A DNA stretch of 64,000 nt from Actinomycetota bacterium (GTDB taxonomy: Bacteria > Actinomycetota > Acidimicrobiia > Acidimicrobiales > Microtrichaceae), in NCBI GenBank assembly GCA_016703525.1, contig JADJBW010000003.1, forward strand, positions 62,001-126,000, written 5' to 3'. The notes under the pieces were generated by a model, which saw only the letters and a list, made by a program, of their open reading frames with translations, made no database searches and was not told the DNA's origin. The first letter of the stretch is position 1; the number at the start of each line of letters is the position of its first letter. The position numbers and the translations under genes are program-made. Shown piece after piece: positions 53,374-63,800 of the stretch.

Positions 53374-54269
53374 TGGGGGAACCGGTCGAGGTCGCCGTCG
53401 AGGGTCGGCGCGTCCGGCTCACCAATCTCGACAAGGTGCTCTACCCCGCTGCGGGATTCACGAAGGCCGAGGTCGTCGACTACTACGTGCGCGTCGCCGA
53501 CGCGATGCTGCCGCACCTGCGCGACCGGTGCGTGACATTCCGTCGGTTTCCCAACGGGGTGGACGGCACCTCGTTCTTCGAGAAGCGCTGTCCGTCGCAC
53601 CGGCCCGGCTGGGTCGACACCGCCGCTGGCCCGGGCGATCGGGGCGGGCCGATTCAGTACTGCCTGATCGCCGAGCGGGCAGGCCTCGCGTGGGCCGCGA
53701 ACCTCGCAGCGCTCGAACTCCACACGCCGATGGCGCGGTCGGTTGACCTGGAGTCGCCCCAGATGGTGGTGTTCGACCTGGATCCCGGCGAGGGGACGAC
53801 CATCGTCGAGTGCGCGGCGCTCGCGCTGCGCATCCGCGAGATGCTCGATGCGATCGGGCTCGTGTGCCTCGCGAAGACCTCCGGATCGAAGGGGATGCAG
53901 GTCTATGTCCCGCTGAACGCACCGCATACCCACGAACAGGCTGCCGATTTTGCGCTGGCGGTCGCGCAGGTGTTGGAACGCGCGGAGCCGACGAAGGTGA
54001 CGACCACCATGGCGAAAGCGGTGCGGCCGGGTCGAGTGTTCGTGGACTGGTCGCAGAACTCGCGACACAAGACCACGGTGTGCGTGTACTCGCTGCGCGC
54101 TCGCCCGACCCCGACCGTGTCGACGCCGGTCACCTGGGATGAGGTCGCCGACGCGGCGGTGGGCATGCCGCTCACCTTCACCGCTACCGATGTGCTGGCT
54201 CGGGTGGATCGCGACGGCGACCTGTTCGCTGCCGCCGTCGAGATGGTCCAGCACCTGCCGGTCGTCTGA
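53373..54269 (+). CDS. LigD-type polymerase (PolDom/primase) domain protein
   Basis: A 298-residue stand-alone PolDom, as found fused in LigD. The N-terminal TNLDKVLYPAAGFTKAEVVDYY is the conserved opening; the catalytic Asp pair is in VFDLDPGEG (about 130-138), followed by KTSGSKGMQVYVPL (about 168). VRPGRVFVDWSQN and KTTVCVYSLRARPTPTVSTP come later. It adds ribonucleotides at broken DNA ends. There is no ligase or phosphoesterase domain; the partner ligase must be elsewhere. It converges with the epimerase gene, 5 bp apart. Confidence 0.95.
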   Translation: MGEPVEVAVEGRRVRLTNLDKVLYPAAGFTKAEVVDYYVRVADAMLPHLRDRCVTFRRFPNGVDGTSFFEKRCPSHRPGWVDTAAGPGDRGGPIQYCLIAERAGLAWAANLAALELHTPMARSVDLESPQMVVFDLDPGEGTTIVECAALALRIREMLDAIGLVCLAKTSGSKGMQVYVPLNAPHTHEQAADFALAVAQVLERAEPTKVTTTMAKAVRPGRVFVDWSQNSRHKTTVCVYSLRARPTPTVSTPVTWDEVADAAVGMPLTFTATDVLARVDRDGDLFAAAVEMVQHLPVV

Positions 54270-54274
54270 CCTCG

Positions 54275-55228
54275 TCAACCGGCGGCGAGTTCGGCTCGCC
54301 GGGCCGCGACCTGCGCGGCGATCCCGGCTTCCAGCGAGGTCGTGGCCGTCCAGCCGAGGATCGCCTGGATGCGTTCGGTCGAGCCGCCCGTCTTGGTGGC
54401 GTCGCCGGCGGCGGGCGGACGGTGATCGATCGGCACCTCCTGGCCCACGGCGCGGCCGACGATTCCGATCAGTTCGGCCAGCGTGCACCACTGCGACCCC
54501 GACACGTTCATGACGGTGCCCGGCTCGACGTCGGGCGTCAGCCCGGCGCGCAGTGTGGCGTCCACCACGTCGTCGACGAAGGTGAAGGCGCGTTCCTGCG
54601 AGCCGTCGCCGTACATCGGGAACGGGGTCTGGTCGATCGCGCAGTTGATCAGCCGATGCGCGGCCATGTCGGGACGCTGGCGGGGTCCGTACACGGTGAA
54701 GTAGCGCAGCGAGACGGTCGGCACGCCCCAGTTGGCCGCGTAGAGCACGCAGAGGTGTTCGGCGGCGAGTTTTGTGACGCCGTAGGGGCTGAAGGGTTCG
54801 GGGCGGTCGGTCTCGAGGGTCGGGTATCGCTCGGCGTTGCCGTACACCGATGAGCTCGACGCGTACATCACCCGTCCGACCCTGCGCTGGCGCGCCGCTT
54901 CGAGGACCCGCTGCGTCGCAAGGACGTTCAGGGTGTTGTAGCGCTCGAATCCGTCGGACCACGACAGGCGTACCCCGGGCTGCCCGGCGAGATGCCAGAC
55001 GACGTCGACCCCGTCGAACGCGGCATCGAGGTCGGCGGTGACCAGGTCGGCCTCGACGAGCCGGAATCGGTCGTTCGTGAGCGCGCCCGACAGGTTCCGT
55101 TGCTTCGCCGCCGGGTCGTAGTAGTCGGTGAAGCAGTCGATGCCGACGACCTCGTGGCCTTCCGCGAGCAGGCGGTCGACGAGCGTGCTTCCGATGAACC
55201 CGGCTGCACCGGTGACGACGACGGTCAT
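54275..55228 (-). CDS. NAD-dependent nucleotide-sugar epimerase/dehydratase
   Basis: A 317-residue extended SDR. MTVVVTGAAGFIGSTLVDRLL gives the Rossmann motif. CFTDYYDPAAKQRNLSG is like UDP-glucuronate 4-epimerases. HLAGQPGVRLSW, SSSSVYGNAERYPT and the catalytic YGVTKLAAEHL follow (Tyr about 152). LRYFTVYGPRQRPDM is typical of GalE/UDP-GlcA epimerases. It converts UDP-sugars in the cytosol and could feed the envelope polymers of this genome. ATG 55228 starts at the fold. It is isolated from the main glycan locus by over 10 kb. Confidence 0.88.
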   Translation of the reverse strand: MTVVVTGAAGFIGSTLVDRLLAEGHEVVGIDCFTDYYDPAAKQRNLSGALTNDRFRLVEADLVTADLDAAFDGVDVVWHLAGQPGVRLSWSDGFERYNTLNVLATQRVLEAARQRRVGRVMYASSSSVYGNAERYPTLETDRPEPFSPYGVTKLAAEHLCVLYAANWGVPTVSLRYFTVYGPRQRPDMAAHRLINCAIDQTPFPMYGDGSQERAFTFVDDVVDATLRAGLTPDVEPGTVMNVSGSQWCTLAELIGIVGRAVGQEVPIDHRPPAAGDATKTGGSTERIQAILGWTATTSLEAGIAAQVAARRAELAAG

Positions 55229-55292
55229 GGGGAGAGTCTGTGACGTTTCCGGCGTGTATGTCGAACGCGACGTCCACATGGGCCGATGGCGT

Positions 55293-56840
55293 TCAGGTCG
55301 GCGTCACCCGGGTGGCGGTGGGGTCGCCCGCCGCCATGGTCCACGCCGCGGCGGGTGAGGGGACGGCGGTGGAGCGTGCGTCGTGCGCGCTGAACGTGAC
55401 GGTCGCCTCGGTCGGGGTCACGGTCAGGTAGCCGATGCCGTTGCGGTTGGTGTCGCTGTAGGCGAAGGGAGGGGTCGCGGGAATCGTGCCACCGTTGAAC
55501 GCCTCGGTGATGTGCTCCACCAGGTTGAACGGCGTCGACGAGATCGAGCTCACCACGAACTCCTGGGCAAGCACGGGCGACGACGGGTTGTCCATGTCGC
55601 GGTGAATCGCCGCTTGGAAGAAGGCGTGGTAATCGCCGGTCAGCACGATCACGTCGCCGATGGCCTCGGTCGAGAGGAACTCGAGCATCCGCTCCCGTTC
55701 GGCCGGGAAGCCGTCCCACGACTCGGTGGCGAGGTAGAGCCCCTGGTGCGGGGGCAGGTTCGGGTCGAGCTGACGCCAGATCGGCTCGTCCAGATCGACC
55801 AGGCGCAGTGGCGCCATCATCACCTGGTTGCCCAGGAGCTTCCATCGCACGCCGTCGTGTTGCGCCGCGGCGAGCGTGTCGAACAGCCACTGCCGCTGCG
55901 TCTCGCCGTAGATGGAGCGGTCCGGGTTGAGATAGGCGGCGTCGAGCAGCGTGCCGATCGGGGTCGCGGGAAGGTGCTCGGAGCGGTACTGCCGGGTGTC
56001 GGTCATGGTCAGCTCGGCGAGCTTGCCCCAGCGGAACGACCGGTAGATCTGCGTGCCGTCGGTCGGCCAGACGGGGAGGTATTCGAACCAGGCCTGATGC
56101 GCGGCCCCGGCTCGGGCCGGGTCGGCGGCGAGCAGTGCGGCGTCGTGGTCGTTGAACACCTCGTGGTCGTCCCACACGACCGTCCACGGGTGGGCGGCGT
56201 GTGCTGCCTGCAGGTCGGGGTCGGAGCGGTAGAGGCGATAGCGCTTGCGGTAGTCATCGAGGGTGAGCGCGACTGAGAACGGCTCCCATCGCACGCCGAG
56301 CGGACCCTCGCCGATCTCGTAGATGTAGTCGCCGAGGAACACCACGGCATCGAGGTCGCGCTCGGCGACCTGGCGCCACGCGCCGTAGAAGCCGGCGCTG
56401 TAGTGCTGGCAGCTGGCGAACGCGAGGCGAAGCGAGTCGGGTGACGAGCCCGGGCTCGGGAGCGTGCGCGCCCTCCCGATCGGGGACACAGCCGTGCCTG
56501 CGCTGAAGCGGTACCACCACGATCGGTCGGCATCGAGTCCGCCGACGAGGACCTTCGCGGTGTGGTCGGCCGCTGGCGACGCGGTCACGTTGCCGGAGGC
56601 GACGATGTTGGACATCGACGAGTCGGTCGCGACCTCCCAGGTCAGGTCGGTGACGTCGGACACGCGGGGGTCGACCCGCGTCCACAACACCACCTCCGAG
56701 TCCGAGTGCAGCCCGGCGGCCACGCCGTGGGCGAACACGCCGCTCGGAGCCGGCTCGTCGGGGGCACAGCCCACGGTGGGCGCCAGCGCGGCAACCCCGA
56801 GTCCGGTCGCGCCAATACGAAGAAATCCCCGACGATCCAC
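55293..56840 (-). CDS. phoD: PhoD-family alkaline phosphatase
   Basis: A 515-residue protein. The N-terminus MDRRGFLRIGATGLGVAALAP is a twin-arginine (RRGFL) signal with a lipobox-like GC after it. A PhoD N-terminal domain (FAHGVAAGLHSDSEVVLWTRV) and metallophosphatase core follow: FASCQHYSAGFYGAW, FLGDYIYEIGEG, WDDHEVFNDHD, and VLTGDYHAFFQAAIH (metal ligands). It hydrolyses phosphodiesters or monoesters outside the cell with Ca/Fe. It starts 81 bp after the metH stop on the same strand, and is probably a separate, phosphate-regulated transcript. Confidence 0.93.
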   Translation of the reverse strand: MDRRGFLRIGATGLGVAALAPTVGCAPDEPAPSGVFAHGVAAGLHSDSEVVLWTRVDPRVSDVTDLTWEVATDSSMSNIVASGNVTASPAADHTAKVLVGGLDADRSWWYRFSAGTAVSPIGRARTLPSPGSSPDSLRLAFASCQHYSAGFYGAWRQVAERDLDAVVFLGDYIYEIGEGPLGVRWEPFSVALTLDDYRKRYRLYRSDPDLQAAHAAHPWTVVWDDHEVFNDHDAALLAADPARAGAAHQAWFEYLPVWPTDGTQIYRSFRWGKLAELTMTDTRQYRSEHLPATPIGTLLDAAYLNPDRSIYGETQRQWLFDTLAAAQHDGVRWKLLGNQVMMAPLRLVDLDEPIWRQLDPNLPPHQGLYLATESWDGFPAERERMLEFLSTEAIGDVIVLTGDYHAFFQAAIHRDMDNPSSPVLAQEFVVSSISSTPFNLVEHITEAFNGGTIPATPPFAYSDTNRNGIGYLTVTPTEATVTFSAHDARSTAVPSPAAAWTMAAGDPTATRVTPT

Positions 56841-56921
56841 GGTCCCTCCAGCACAACTCGTCGATCCAGATGTGGCGGCGAAGTGTACCGAAGGTGAACA
56901 GAAGGTGAAAGTCGTTCGCGG

Positions 56922-59900
56922 TCAGCGGGCTACGAAGTACTTGGCCTGCGGGTGGTGGCAGATCAGGGCCGAGGTCGTCTGCTCGGGCTGGTACTGCCAC
57001 CCGGTGTCTTCGTTGACCTCGATCCCTATGCGTTCGGCGCCGAGGAGTGCGGCGACCGTCGCGTTGTCCTCGAGGTTGGGGCATGCGGGATACCCCCACG
57101 AGTAGCGCCCGCCCCGGTACTGCTGGCGGAACAGCCCGCCGAGCGTCGGGCCGTCCTCATCGGCGAAGCCCCAGTCGGTTCGCACACGGTGATGCCAGTA
57201 CTCGGCGAGCGCCTCGGCCATCTCCACGCCGATGCCGTGGAACATCAGGTAGTCCTGGTAGCGGTCGGCGGCGAACAACTGGGCGCATCGCGCCGAGATC
57301 GCCTCGCCCATCGTGACGATGTGGAAGGCCGCGTAGTCGGTCTCGCCCGATTCCACGGGGCGGAAGAAGTCGGCGATGCACCGCCACGGCTCGGCGCTCT
57401 GGCGCGGGTAGCTGAATCGTGCGGCCTCGTTGGTTCTCGTGTCGTCGCTCCACACCACCAGGTCGTTGCCGTCGGAGTTCGCGGGGAAGTAGCCGTAGAC
57501 GACCTGCGGGACCAGCAGATCGTCGGCCTTGCACGTCGCGAGGAGCGCGCGGAGTTCGGGCCGCACGCGCGCCTTGAACGCCGCGTCGTCCTCGCCCTCG
57601 TGGGGCCGGTATCCCCACTGGTTGCGGAAGAGGGCGGTCTCGTTCACGTAGGTGGCGATGTCGTCGAGCGGAAGGCCCTTGACGACCTTCGAGCCGATGA
57701 ACGGCGGCACGAACACCTCGTTGTCGGTCGCGACGTCGGGCGCTCGGCGCGTGGCTGTGTCGAGGGCCGGCGCGGGACGAGGGGCCTTCGCGGGCCGGTC
57801 GCGTCCGGCGGGTTCCACACCGAAGGCGTCGTCGACGATGTCGCCGCGGCGGATCCGGCCGAGCCGATCCATCACCGAGAGGCCCTCGAACGCGTCCTTG
57901 CCGTAGAAGAGCCGGCCCTCGTAGACGTCGCGTAGGTCGCGCTCGACGTACGAGCGGGTGAGGGCGGCGCCGCCGAGCAGCACGGGGATGCGCGAGAGGC
58001 CGCGGGCGTTCAGCTCCTCGAGGTTCTCGCGCATGATCAGCGTCGACTTCACCAGCAGGCCCGACATGCCGATGGCGTCGGCCTCGAGTCGCTGGGCCTG
58101 ATCGATCATCTCGGCGATCGAGACCTTGATGCCGAGGTTGTGCACCTCGTATCCGTTGTTGGTGAGGATGATGTCGACGAGGTTCTTGCCGATGTCGTGC
58201 ACGTCGCCCTTCACGGTCGCAAGCACGATGCGCCCCTTGCCGGCGGCTGTGTCGTCCTTCTCCATGTGTGGTTCGAGATGGCTGACGGCGGTCTTCATCG
58301 TTTCGGCGGACTGCAACACGAACGGGAGCTGCATCTCGCCGCGCCCGAAGAGTTCACCCACCGTCTTCATGCCGTCCAACAACACGTCGTTGACGATGGT
58401 GAGGGCGGGAATCCCCGATGCGAGCGCCTCGTCGAGGTCGACGGTCAGCCCATCGCGGTCGCCGTCGATGATTCGCTGGGTGAGGCGCCGCTGCACCGGC
58501 CAACCGGTGCGATCCTCGACCACCGCGACGACCTCGGTCGCGTCGGCGAACACGTCGAGCAGCGTGGTCAAGGGGTCGTACGAGTCGCTGCCTTCGGAGA
58601 GCACGCCGGCGGCGCCGCGCCGGTCCCAGATCAGGTCGAGGCAAACGTCGCGCTGGCGATCGGGGATGCGGGCGAGCGGCTGGATCTTCGACGCGTGCAC
58701 GATCGCCGAGGTGAGCCCGGCCTCGATGCACTCGTGGAGAAACACGCTGTTGAGCACGTGCCGGGCAGCCGGCGACAGGCCGAACGACACGTTCGACACA
58801 CCGAGGGTGGTCGACACGCCGGGGAGCTCTGCGTGGATGCGCCGGATCGCCTCGATGGTTGCGATCGCGTCGCGGCGCAGGTCGTCGTCGCCGGTCGAGA
58901 GCGGAAAGGTGAGCGCGTCGAAGATCAGGTCGCCGGGCTCCAGCCCGTAGCGGTCGACGGCCAGGTCGTGAATCCGGTGGGCGATCCGGAGCTTCCAGTC
59001 CAGGTCACGGGCCTGGCCGTGCTCGTCGATGAGCAGGCAGATGACCGCCGCGCCGTAGGTGCGGGCAAGACGCATGACGCGATCGAGTCGTGACCCTTCC
59101 GCATCGCCGTCCTCGAGGTTCGCCGAGTTGAGGATCGCCCGTCCGCCGATCCATTGCAGCCCGGCCTCCATGACCTGTGGTTCGGTCGAGTCGAGCACGA
59201 GCGGCACGGTCGACTGGGTGGCGAACCGCCGTGCGACCTCGTCCATGTCGGCGGTGCCGTCGCGGCCCACGTAGTCGACGCACACGTCGAGAATGTGTGA
59301 GCCGTCGCGGACCTGATCCTTCGCCATCTGCGCGCACAGGTCCCAGTCGGCGGCGAGCATTGCTTCTCGGAACGCCTTGGAGCCATTCGCGTTGGTGCGC
59401 TCGCCGATGATCACGAAGTTGGTGGCAGCGGAGCCGTCGTCGGGAGTGAACGGCTGGAACGAGTAGATCGACGACGCACCGTTTTCGTGGCGGGGGGTCC
59501 GCTTGGGCGCTTCGATGCCGTCGACCGCGGCGGCGAGCGCGGCGATGTAGTCGGGTGTGGTCCCGCAGCATCCGCCCACGACCGATACTCCGAAGTCGTC
59601 AACGAATCGACGGACGTGGCCGACGAACTCGTCTGGTCCGAGGTCGTAGTGCATCTGGCCGTCCACCACGCTCGGCAGGCCGGCGTTCGGCAGCACCGAG
59701 ATCGGCATGCGGGCGTGCTGGGACAGGTGGCGGAGGTGCTCGCCCATCTCGGTGGGGCCTGTCGCGCAGTTGAGGCCGATCACCGATGGCCGCATCGCGT
59801 CGATGGCGTTGAGCGCGGCGGCGATCTCGGTTCCCGGCAGCATCCGGCCGGTGAGTTCGATGGTCACCTGCACCTGCGTGGGCAGCTCGACCCCGGCCTT

Positions 59901-60437
59901 GGTCATGGCTGCGCGACAGCCGTTCATCGCGGCCTTCACACCCAACAGATCGAACTGTGTCTCGATGATGAAGAGGTCGACGCCACCCTCGATCAGTCCG
60001 ACGGCCTGCTCCTCGTAGAGGTCGCGGAGCTCCGCGTACCGGATCTGGCCGAGCGTCGCGAACTTGGTGCCCGGCCCGATCGATCCGGCCACGAACCGCC
60101 GCCGATCGGGCGTGCTCATGTCGTGGGCGACTTCGCGTGCCAGCCGAGCCGCCGCGAGGTTGAGTTCGTACACCCGCTCGGGCATGCCGTACTCGGCGAG
60201 CGGCACCCCGAACGACCCGAAGGAGTTGGTCTCGACCACGTCCGCACCGGCGGCGTAGTAGTCGGCATGCATCTGACGGATGAGCTCGGGCCGGGTGATG
60301 CAGAGCAGCTCGTTGCATCCTTCCAGCGCCTCGCCCCCGAAGTCGTCGGCCGTCAGGCCGCACTGCTGCAGGTAGGTGCCGGTGGCGCCGTCGTAGACGA
60401 CGACGCGCTGAGCGAGCAGGTCGAGAAACGCAGACAT
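56922..60437 (-). CDS. metH: Cobalamin-dependent methionine synthase
   Basis: A 1,171-residue protein with all four modules. The homocysteine domain has Zn Cys in GLNCATGPTEM (about 228) and GGCCGTTPDYI (about 292). The pterin-binding domain has GERTNANGSKAFREAML (about 350). The B12 domain has the axial-His motif in VKGDVHDIGKNLVDIIL (about 745), and the AdoMet activation domain (about 905-1171) contains TMGEAISARCAQLF. It transfers the methyl group of 5-methyltetrahydrofolate to homocysteine via cobalamin. ATG 60437 has AGGAGATC ahead. A structured leader precedes it (see 60438-60530). It is divergent from the RHS gene. Confidence 0.97.
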   Translation of the reverse strand: MSAFLDLLAQRVVVYDGATGTYLQQCGLTADDFGGEALEGCNELLCITRPELIRQMHADYYAAGADVVETNSFGSFGVPLAEYGMPERVYELNLAAARLAREVAHDMSTPDRRRFVAGSIGPGTKFATLGQIRYAELRDLYEEQAVGLIEGGVDLFIIETQFDLLGVKAAMNGCRAAMTKAGVELPTQVQVTIELTGRMLPGTEIAAALNAIDAMRPSVIGLNCATGPTEMGEHLRHLSQHARMPISVLPNAGLPSVVDGQMHYDLGPDEFVGHVRRFVDDFGVSVVGGCCGTTPDYIAALAAAVDGIEAPKRTPRHENGASSIYSFQPFTPDDGSAATNFVIIGERTNANGSKAFREAMLAADWDLCAQMAKDQVRDGSHILDVCVDYVGRDGTADMDEVARRFATQSTVPLVLDSTEPQVMEAGLQWIGGRAILNSANLEDGDAEGSRLDRVMRLARTYGAAVICLLIDEHGQARDLDWKLRIAHRIHDLAVDRYGLEPGDLIFDALTFPLSTGDDDLRRDAIATIEAIRRIHAELPGVSTTLGVSNVSFGLSPAARHVLNSVFLHECIEAGLTSAIVHASKIQPLARIPDRQRDVCLDLIWDRRGAAGVLSEGSDSYDPLTTLLDVFADATEVVAVVEDRTGWPVQRRLTQRIIDGDRDGLTVDLDEALASGIPALTIVNDVLLDGMKTVGELFGRGEMQLPFVLQSAETMKTAVSHLEPHMEKDDTAAGKGRIVLATVKGDVHDIGKNLVDIILTNNGYEVHNLGIKVSIAEMIDQAQRLEADAIGMSGLLVKSTLIMRENLEELNARGLSRIPVLLGGAALTRSYVERDLRDVYEGRLFYGKDAFEGLSVMDRLGRIRRGDIVDDAFGVEPAGRDRPAKAPRPAPALDTATRRAPDVATDNEVFVPPFIGSKVVKGLPLDDIATYVNETALFRNQWGYRPHEGEDDAAFKARVRPELRALLATCKADDLLVPQVVYGYFPANSDGNDLVVWSDDTRTNEAARFSYPRQSAEPWRCIADFFRPVESGETDYAAFHIVTMGEAISARCAQLFAADRYQDYLMFHGIGVEMAEALAEYWHHRVRTDWGFADEDGPTLGGLFRQQYRGGRYSWGYPACPNLEDNATVAALLGAERIGIEVNEDTGWQYQPEQTTSALICHHPQAKYFVAR

Positions 60438-60530
60438 GGTGATCTCCTGACGGGCGACGAAACGGGGCTCGTTGCGATCGCAAGCCGGGGCCTCTCGCCC
60501 TACCCATCAGGACGGCTCACTTCGTCCCGG
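60438..60530 (-). promoter_or_regulatory. Structured metH leader, candidate cis-regulatory RNA
   Basis: On the minus strand the leader is closed by a stem of about ten pairs with one bulge (60521-60530 with 60451-60461; GACGAA/TTCGTC core). Inside are a hairpin around TGATGGGT, a second one on GGCTTGCGATCGCAACGAGCC and the AGGGCGAGAGGC segment. TCCTGA at 60507-60512 can pair with TCAGGA at 60445-60450, which is the ribosome-binding site of metH. It matches no riboswitch class that I can name with confidence. Confidence 0.4.
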
Positions 60531-60810
60531 CAGGTTACCACCGGTTCCGCTGCACCTGTCCGGTGAAGGTCAGGGCGAGCCCCAGTGCGACGTGGGTTTC
60601 GCGCTGCCGAGTCGGATTCGAGTGCCACGCGGCTGAGCGAAGCGGGCACCTTCAGTGCTCGTCAACCGCTATGCGTGGGCTTGTGAGTTCTGCTTGCGGT
60701 CTGTCGGGTGTGGAGTTAGGTTCGCTTGCGCTGGGGTCGCTCTGTGGTTTTCGGGGGTTCGCCGCTGTGGTGGATGTCCGCTGACCCGTTTGACTAGACG
60801 AGGGGAACGC
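60531..60810. other. Gap before the RHS gene
   Basis: About 280 bp with no recognised gene. The plus frame of the RHS gene is open back to GTG 60655, but that extension is Cys/Val-rich and unlike a signal peptide, so it is not used. The region should hold the promoters of both divergent genes. Confidence 0.4.
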
Positions 60811-63800
60811 GTGGCGAGTTCGGCAGTTGTTGGTGGTCGGCGGTTTGCCGTTTGCGCGGTGGGTGCGTTTGTGGCCGCGGTTGGATTGCCGTCGGTTGTC
60901 TCGGCTCAGGCCGGAGATGATGGTTCGTCGGGCCCGATCGCGGATCGTCCGGCTGTGACACGTTCGGAGTTCGAGGGCTCGCCGTTGGGGGGCAGCGGTG
61001 TGTCGGCGCCGCTGGCGGAGAGTCGTCCTTCTATTGCGCCGGTCGTGAAATGGCCGGAGCGTGGCCGGTTCCGGGTGGATGTCGACGAGAACGGTGGGGA
61101 GGCGCGGGTGGGGCCTGCGCCGGTGTGGGTGTCGGCTGTGAAGGATGCGTCGTCTCCGGGTGGGGTCGACGTGGAGTTCTTGGACGATTCGTTGGTGAAG
61201 GCCGGATTGATCGACGGGCTGGGTATGCGGCTGTCGGGTGTCCGGCCGGGTGTTGTCGAGGTTCGGGTTGGCGTGTCGGGGTTTGCCGGTGCGTATGGCG
61301 CGGACTGGGTGTCGCGATTGCGGGCGGTGCGGGTTTCGCCGTGCGCGGTGGGTGACGACGTGCCCAAGGGCTGTGCGGAGGTATGGCCTGTCGAGCGGTT
61401 CACTGTTGACTCGATGAAGGGGATGGTGACGTTCCGCGCGGTGTTGACCCCGAAGGGTGGGTTCACCCGTGGGGAGAAGCCGGAGATGCCGACGAAGGAG
61501 TCGACGTCGAAGGCTGCGGCCGCGGCTGGAGGCGATCCGGAGGCGCCGGCGTGGGCGGACGGGAAGCACGCGGATGATGATGCTGTGCGGGCTGGTGGTT
61601 TTGAGCGGGCCGGGTTCGCGAGTGGGGACGAGCCGTTTGATCTCGAGCCGGCGCATGGGCGTGCGCGGGTCCAGGTGCCGGGGGGTTCGGGGACGTTCGG
61701 GCTGTCATCGTCGACGACTGGGGCGGGCGATTTCTCGGCCACCAATCTTGCGCAGTCACAGCGATGGAACGTTGGTGTTGGCACGGGCGAGTTCTCTTGG
61801 TCGTATCCGTTGCCGGCTGCGCCGGCGTCGTCGGGTGCGGCGCCGTCTTTGGCGGTTGGGTATTCGTCGGGCAGCGTCGACGCGATGACGGCTGCGGCGA
61901 ACTCGCAGCCGTCTGAGATCGGTTTGGGTTGGTCGTTGACTTCCGCGTTTATCGAGCGCTCGTATCGAATTTGTAACGCGGATGGGACGGGGTGGACAAT
62001 CACGGACCTGTGTTGGGTGAACGGAAACGCAGAGATCTCCCTGAATGGTGTGGCGAGCAGATTGCTGCCTGAGACGGCGGTTGTCGGGAACACTCGGCGG
62101 TGGAGGTTGGAATCAGACCCTGATTGGGTCGTCACCCAGTTCTTTGCGCAAGCACCGCCGCTGGGGCAGCCGTACAGCCTTCACGATGAGGACTATGAGT
62201 ACTGGACGGTGCAGACTCCGGATGGGGTTCGGTACACGTTCGGGTATGGGCGGGAGCCGGGTACGGCGACGGAAACGAACGCCGTTCAGACGGTGCCGGT
62301 GTTCGCGAATCATTCGACGGATCCTTGCTATTCTGGAAATCCCTCGGTCTCCTATTGTCAGCAGGCGTACCGGTGGAATCTGGAACGTGTGGAGGACGCG
62401 ACCGGGAACGTGCAGTCGTACTTTACACTCGTGAAACGAACAAGTATGGCCGGTTCTCCACGCCGAGCAACGCGACTGAGTACGTGGCGAATGTGGTGTT
62501 GGACCGTGTCGAATACACGAAACGGGCTGGTTCGGAAGGGCAGGGTGCTCCGGGGGGAATCAAGCTCGTCTACTCGCGTCGCTGCACGCTGTTGTCGTCA
62601 GGATGCGACTTGCCGCAGAACGCTCCGTCGACCGGCACGGCGAGCCTGTACCCGGATACACCAGTTGATCTGATCTGCCAGAGCTCGTACTGCACCAAGT
62701 ATTCACCGTCGTTCTTCTCGACCCACCGGTTGATCCGGAGCGAGGCGTGGGGGTATGACGGGGTCTCGAAGCAGATCTCCCAGGTCAACTTCGCCCACTT
62801 CTTCAGCAGCCCTCCGTCGGGTGAATCAGCAAAGCTCGCATTGTTCGCTGTGCAACCGGTGGGCGCGCCAGGGGCGAGTCAGTTGGTCGCTCCGGCCGCG
62901 GCGTTCGGCTACACGGCGATGGCGAACCGGCCGGGATTCGCGACCGGTACCGCTGGTGCGATGTCGTATGCGCGGTTGACCGAGATCTACAGCGAGACCG
63001 GCGGGAAAACCGTGATCGGGTACGGCCAGCCGTCGGGATGTGCCCCAATCCCGGCGGCGAACTGGGACACGCAAACGAAGGATTGTTTCCCGCAGTATTG
63101 GGATCCGCCGGGAACGACTCCTCCTGGTTGGGCGGCCTTCAATAAATACCTCACGGTTGCGGTGCAGGAACAGGATTTGGTGGGTGGCTCGCCGGCGGTG
63201 GTCACGGCGTATGCGTACGCTCCGGCCCCGCTGGACGGCAATCTCGTGACCATTGCGCATCCTGGGGCGGCGTGGGCGAAACCGCAGTCGTGGGTTGCTG
63301 CGGCTGGAACCCTGTCGTGGAACGAGTATCGCGGTTACGAGGATGTCGAGGTCGTCGCGTACTCGGCGAACCCAACGCGTACGCGGTACCGGGTGTTCCG
63401 GGGGATGAACGGTGACCCAGTGGTGGGTGGTGGCACGAAGTCGATGTCGATCACTGATGGCGACGGCACATCGAGGGTGGATGAGCGGTGGCTTCGGGGG
63501 ACCACATCGACATCGTGGAGAGTGGTTTCGTCGAGCTCGCTCGAACGCAGCGTCACCGATTGGGGGGCCGATGTCACGCTGAACTTGAGTCCGTACGGTG
63601 TTGCTCGCCGGTTGTCCGTGAGGGAGACACGTGATACGTCGACGGAGTCGACGACGAAGGTGAGTCGTGATCGTTTCGAGTATGACCCTGCGAACGGCAA
63701 CCTGTTGCGGCATTGGATGGATGGTGACGTCTCGAGCGCATCGGATGATTCGTGTCAGGAACTGACGTACACGAACGCTGGTGGCCGGTTCGCGTCGGGT

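Noticed and set aside
60438..60530. SAM-IV or SAH riboswitch call for the metH leader
   Set aside because: A CCCCGGCTTGC piece looks like SAM-IV, but the rest of the consensus is not there; kept only as an unnamed structured leader.
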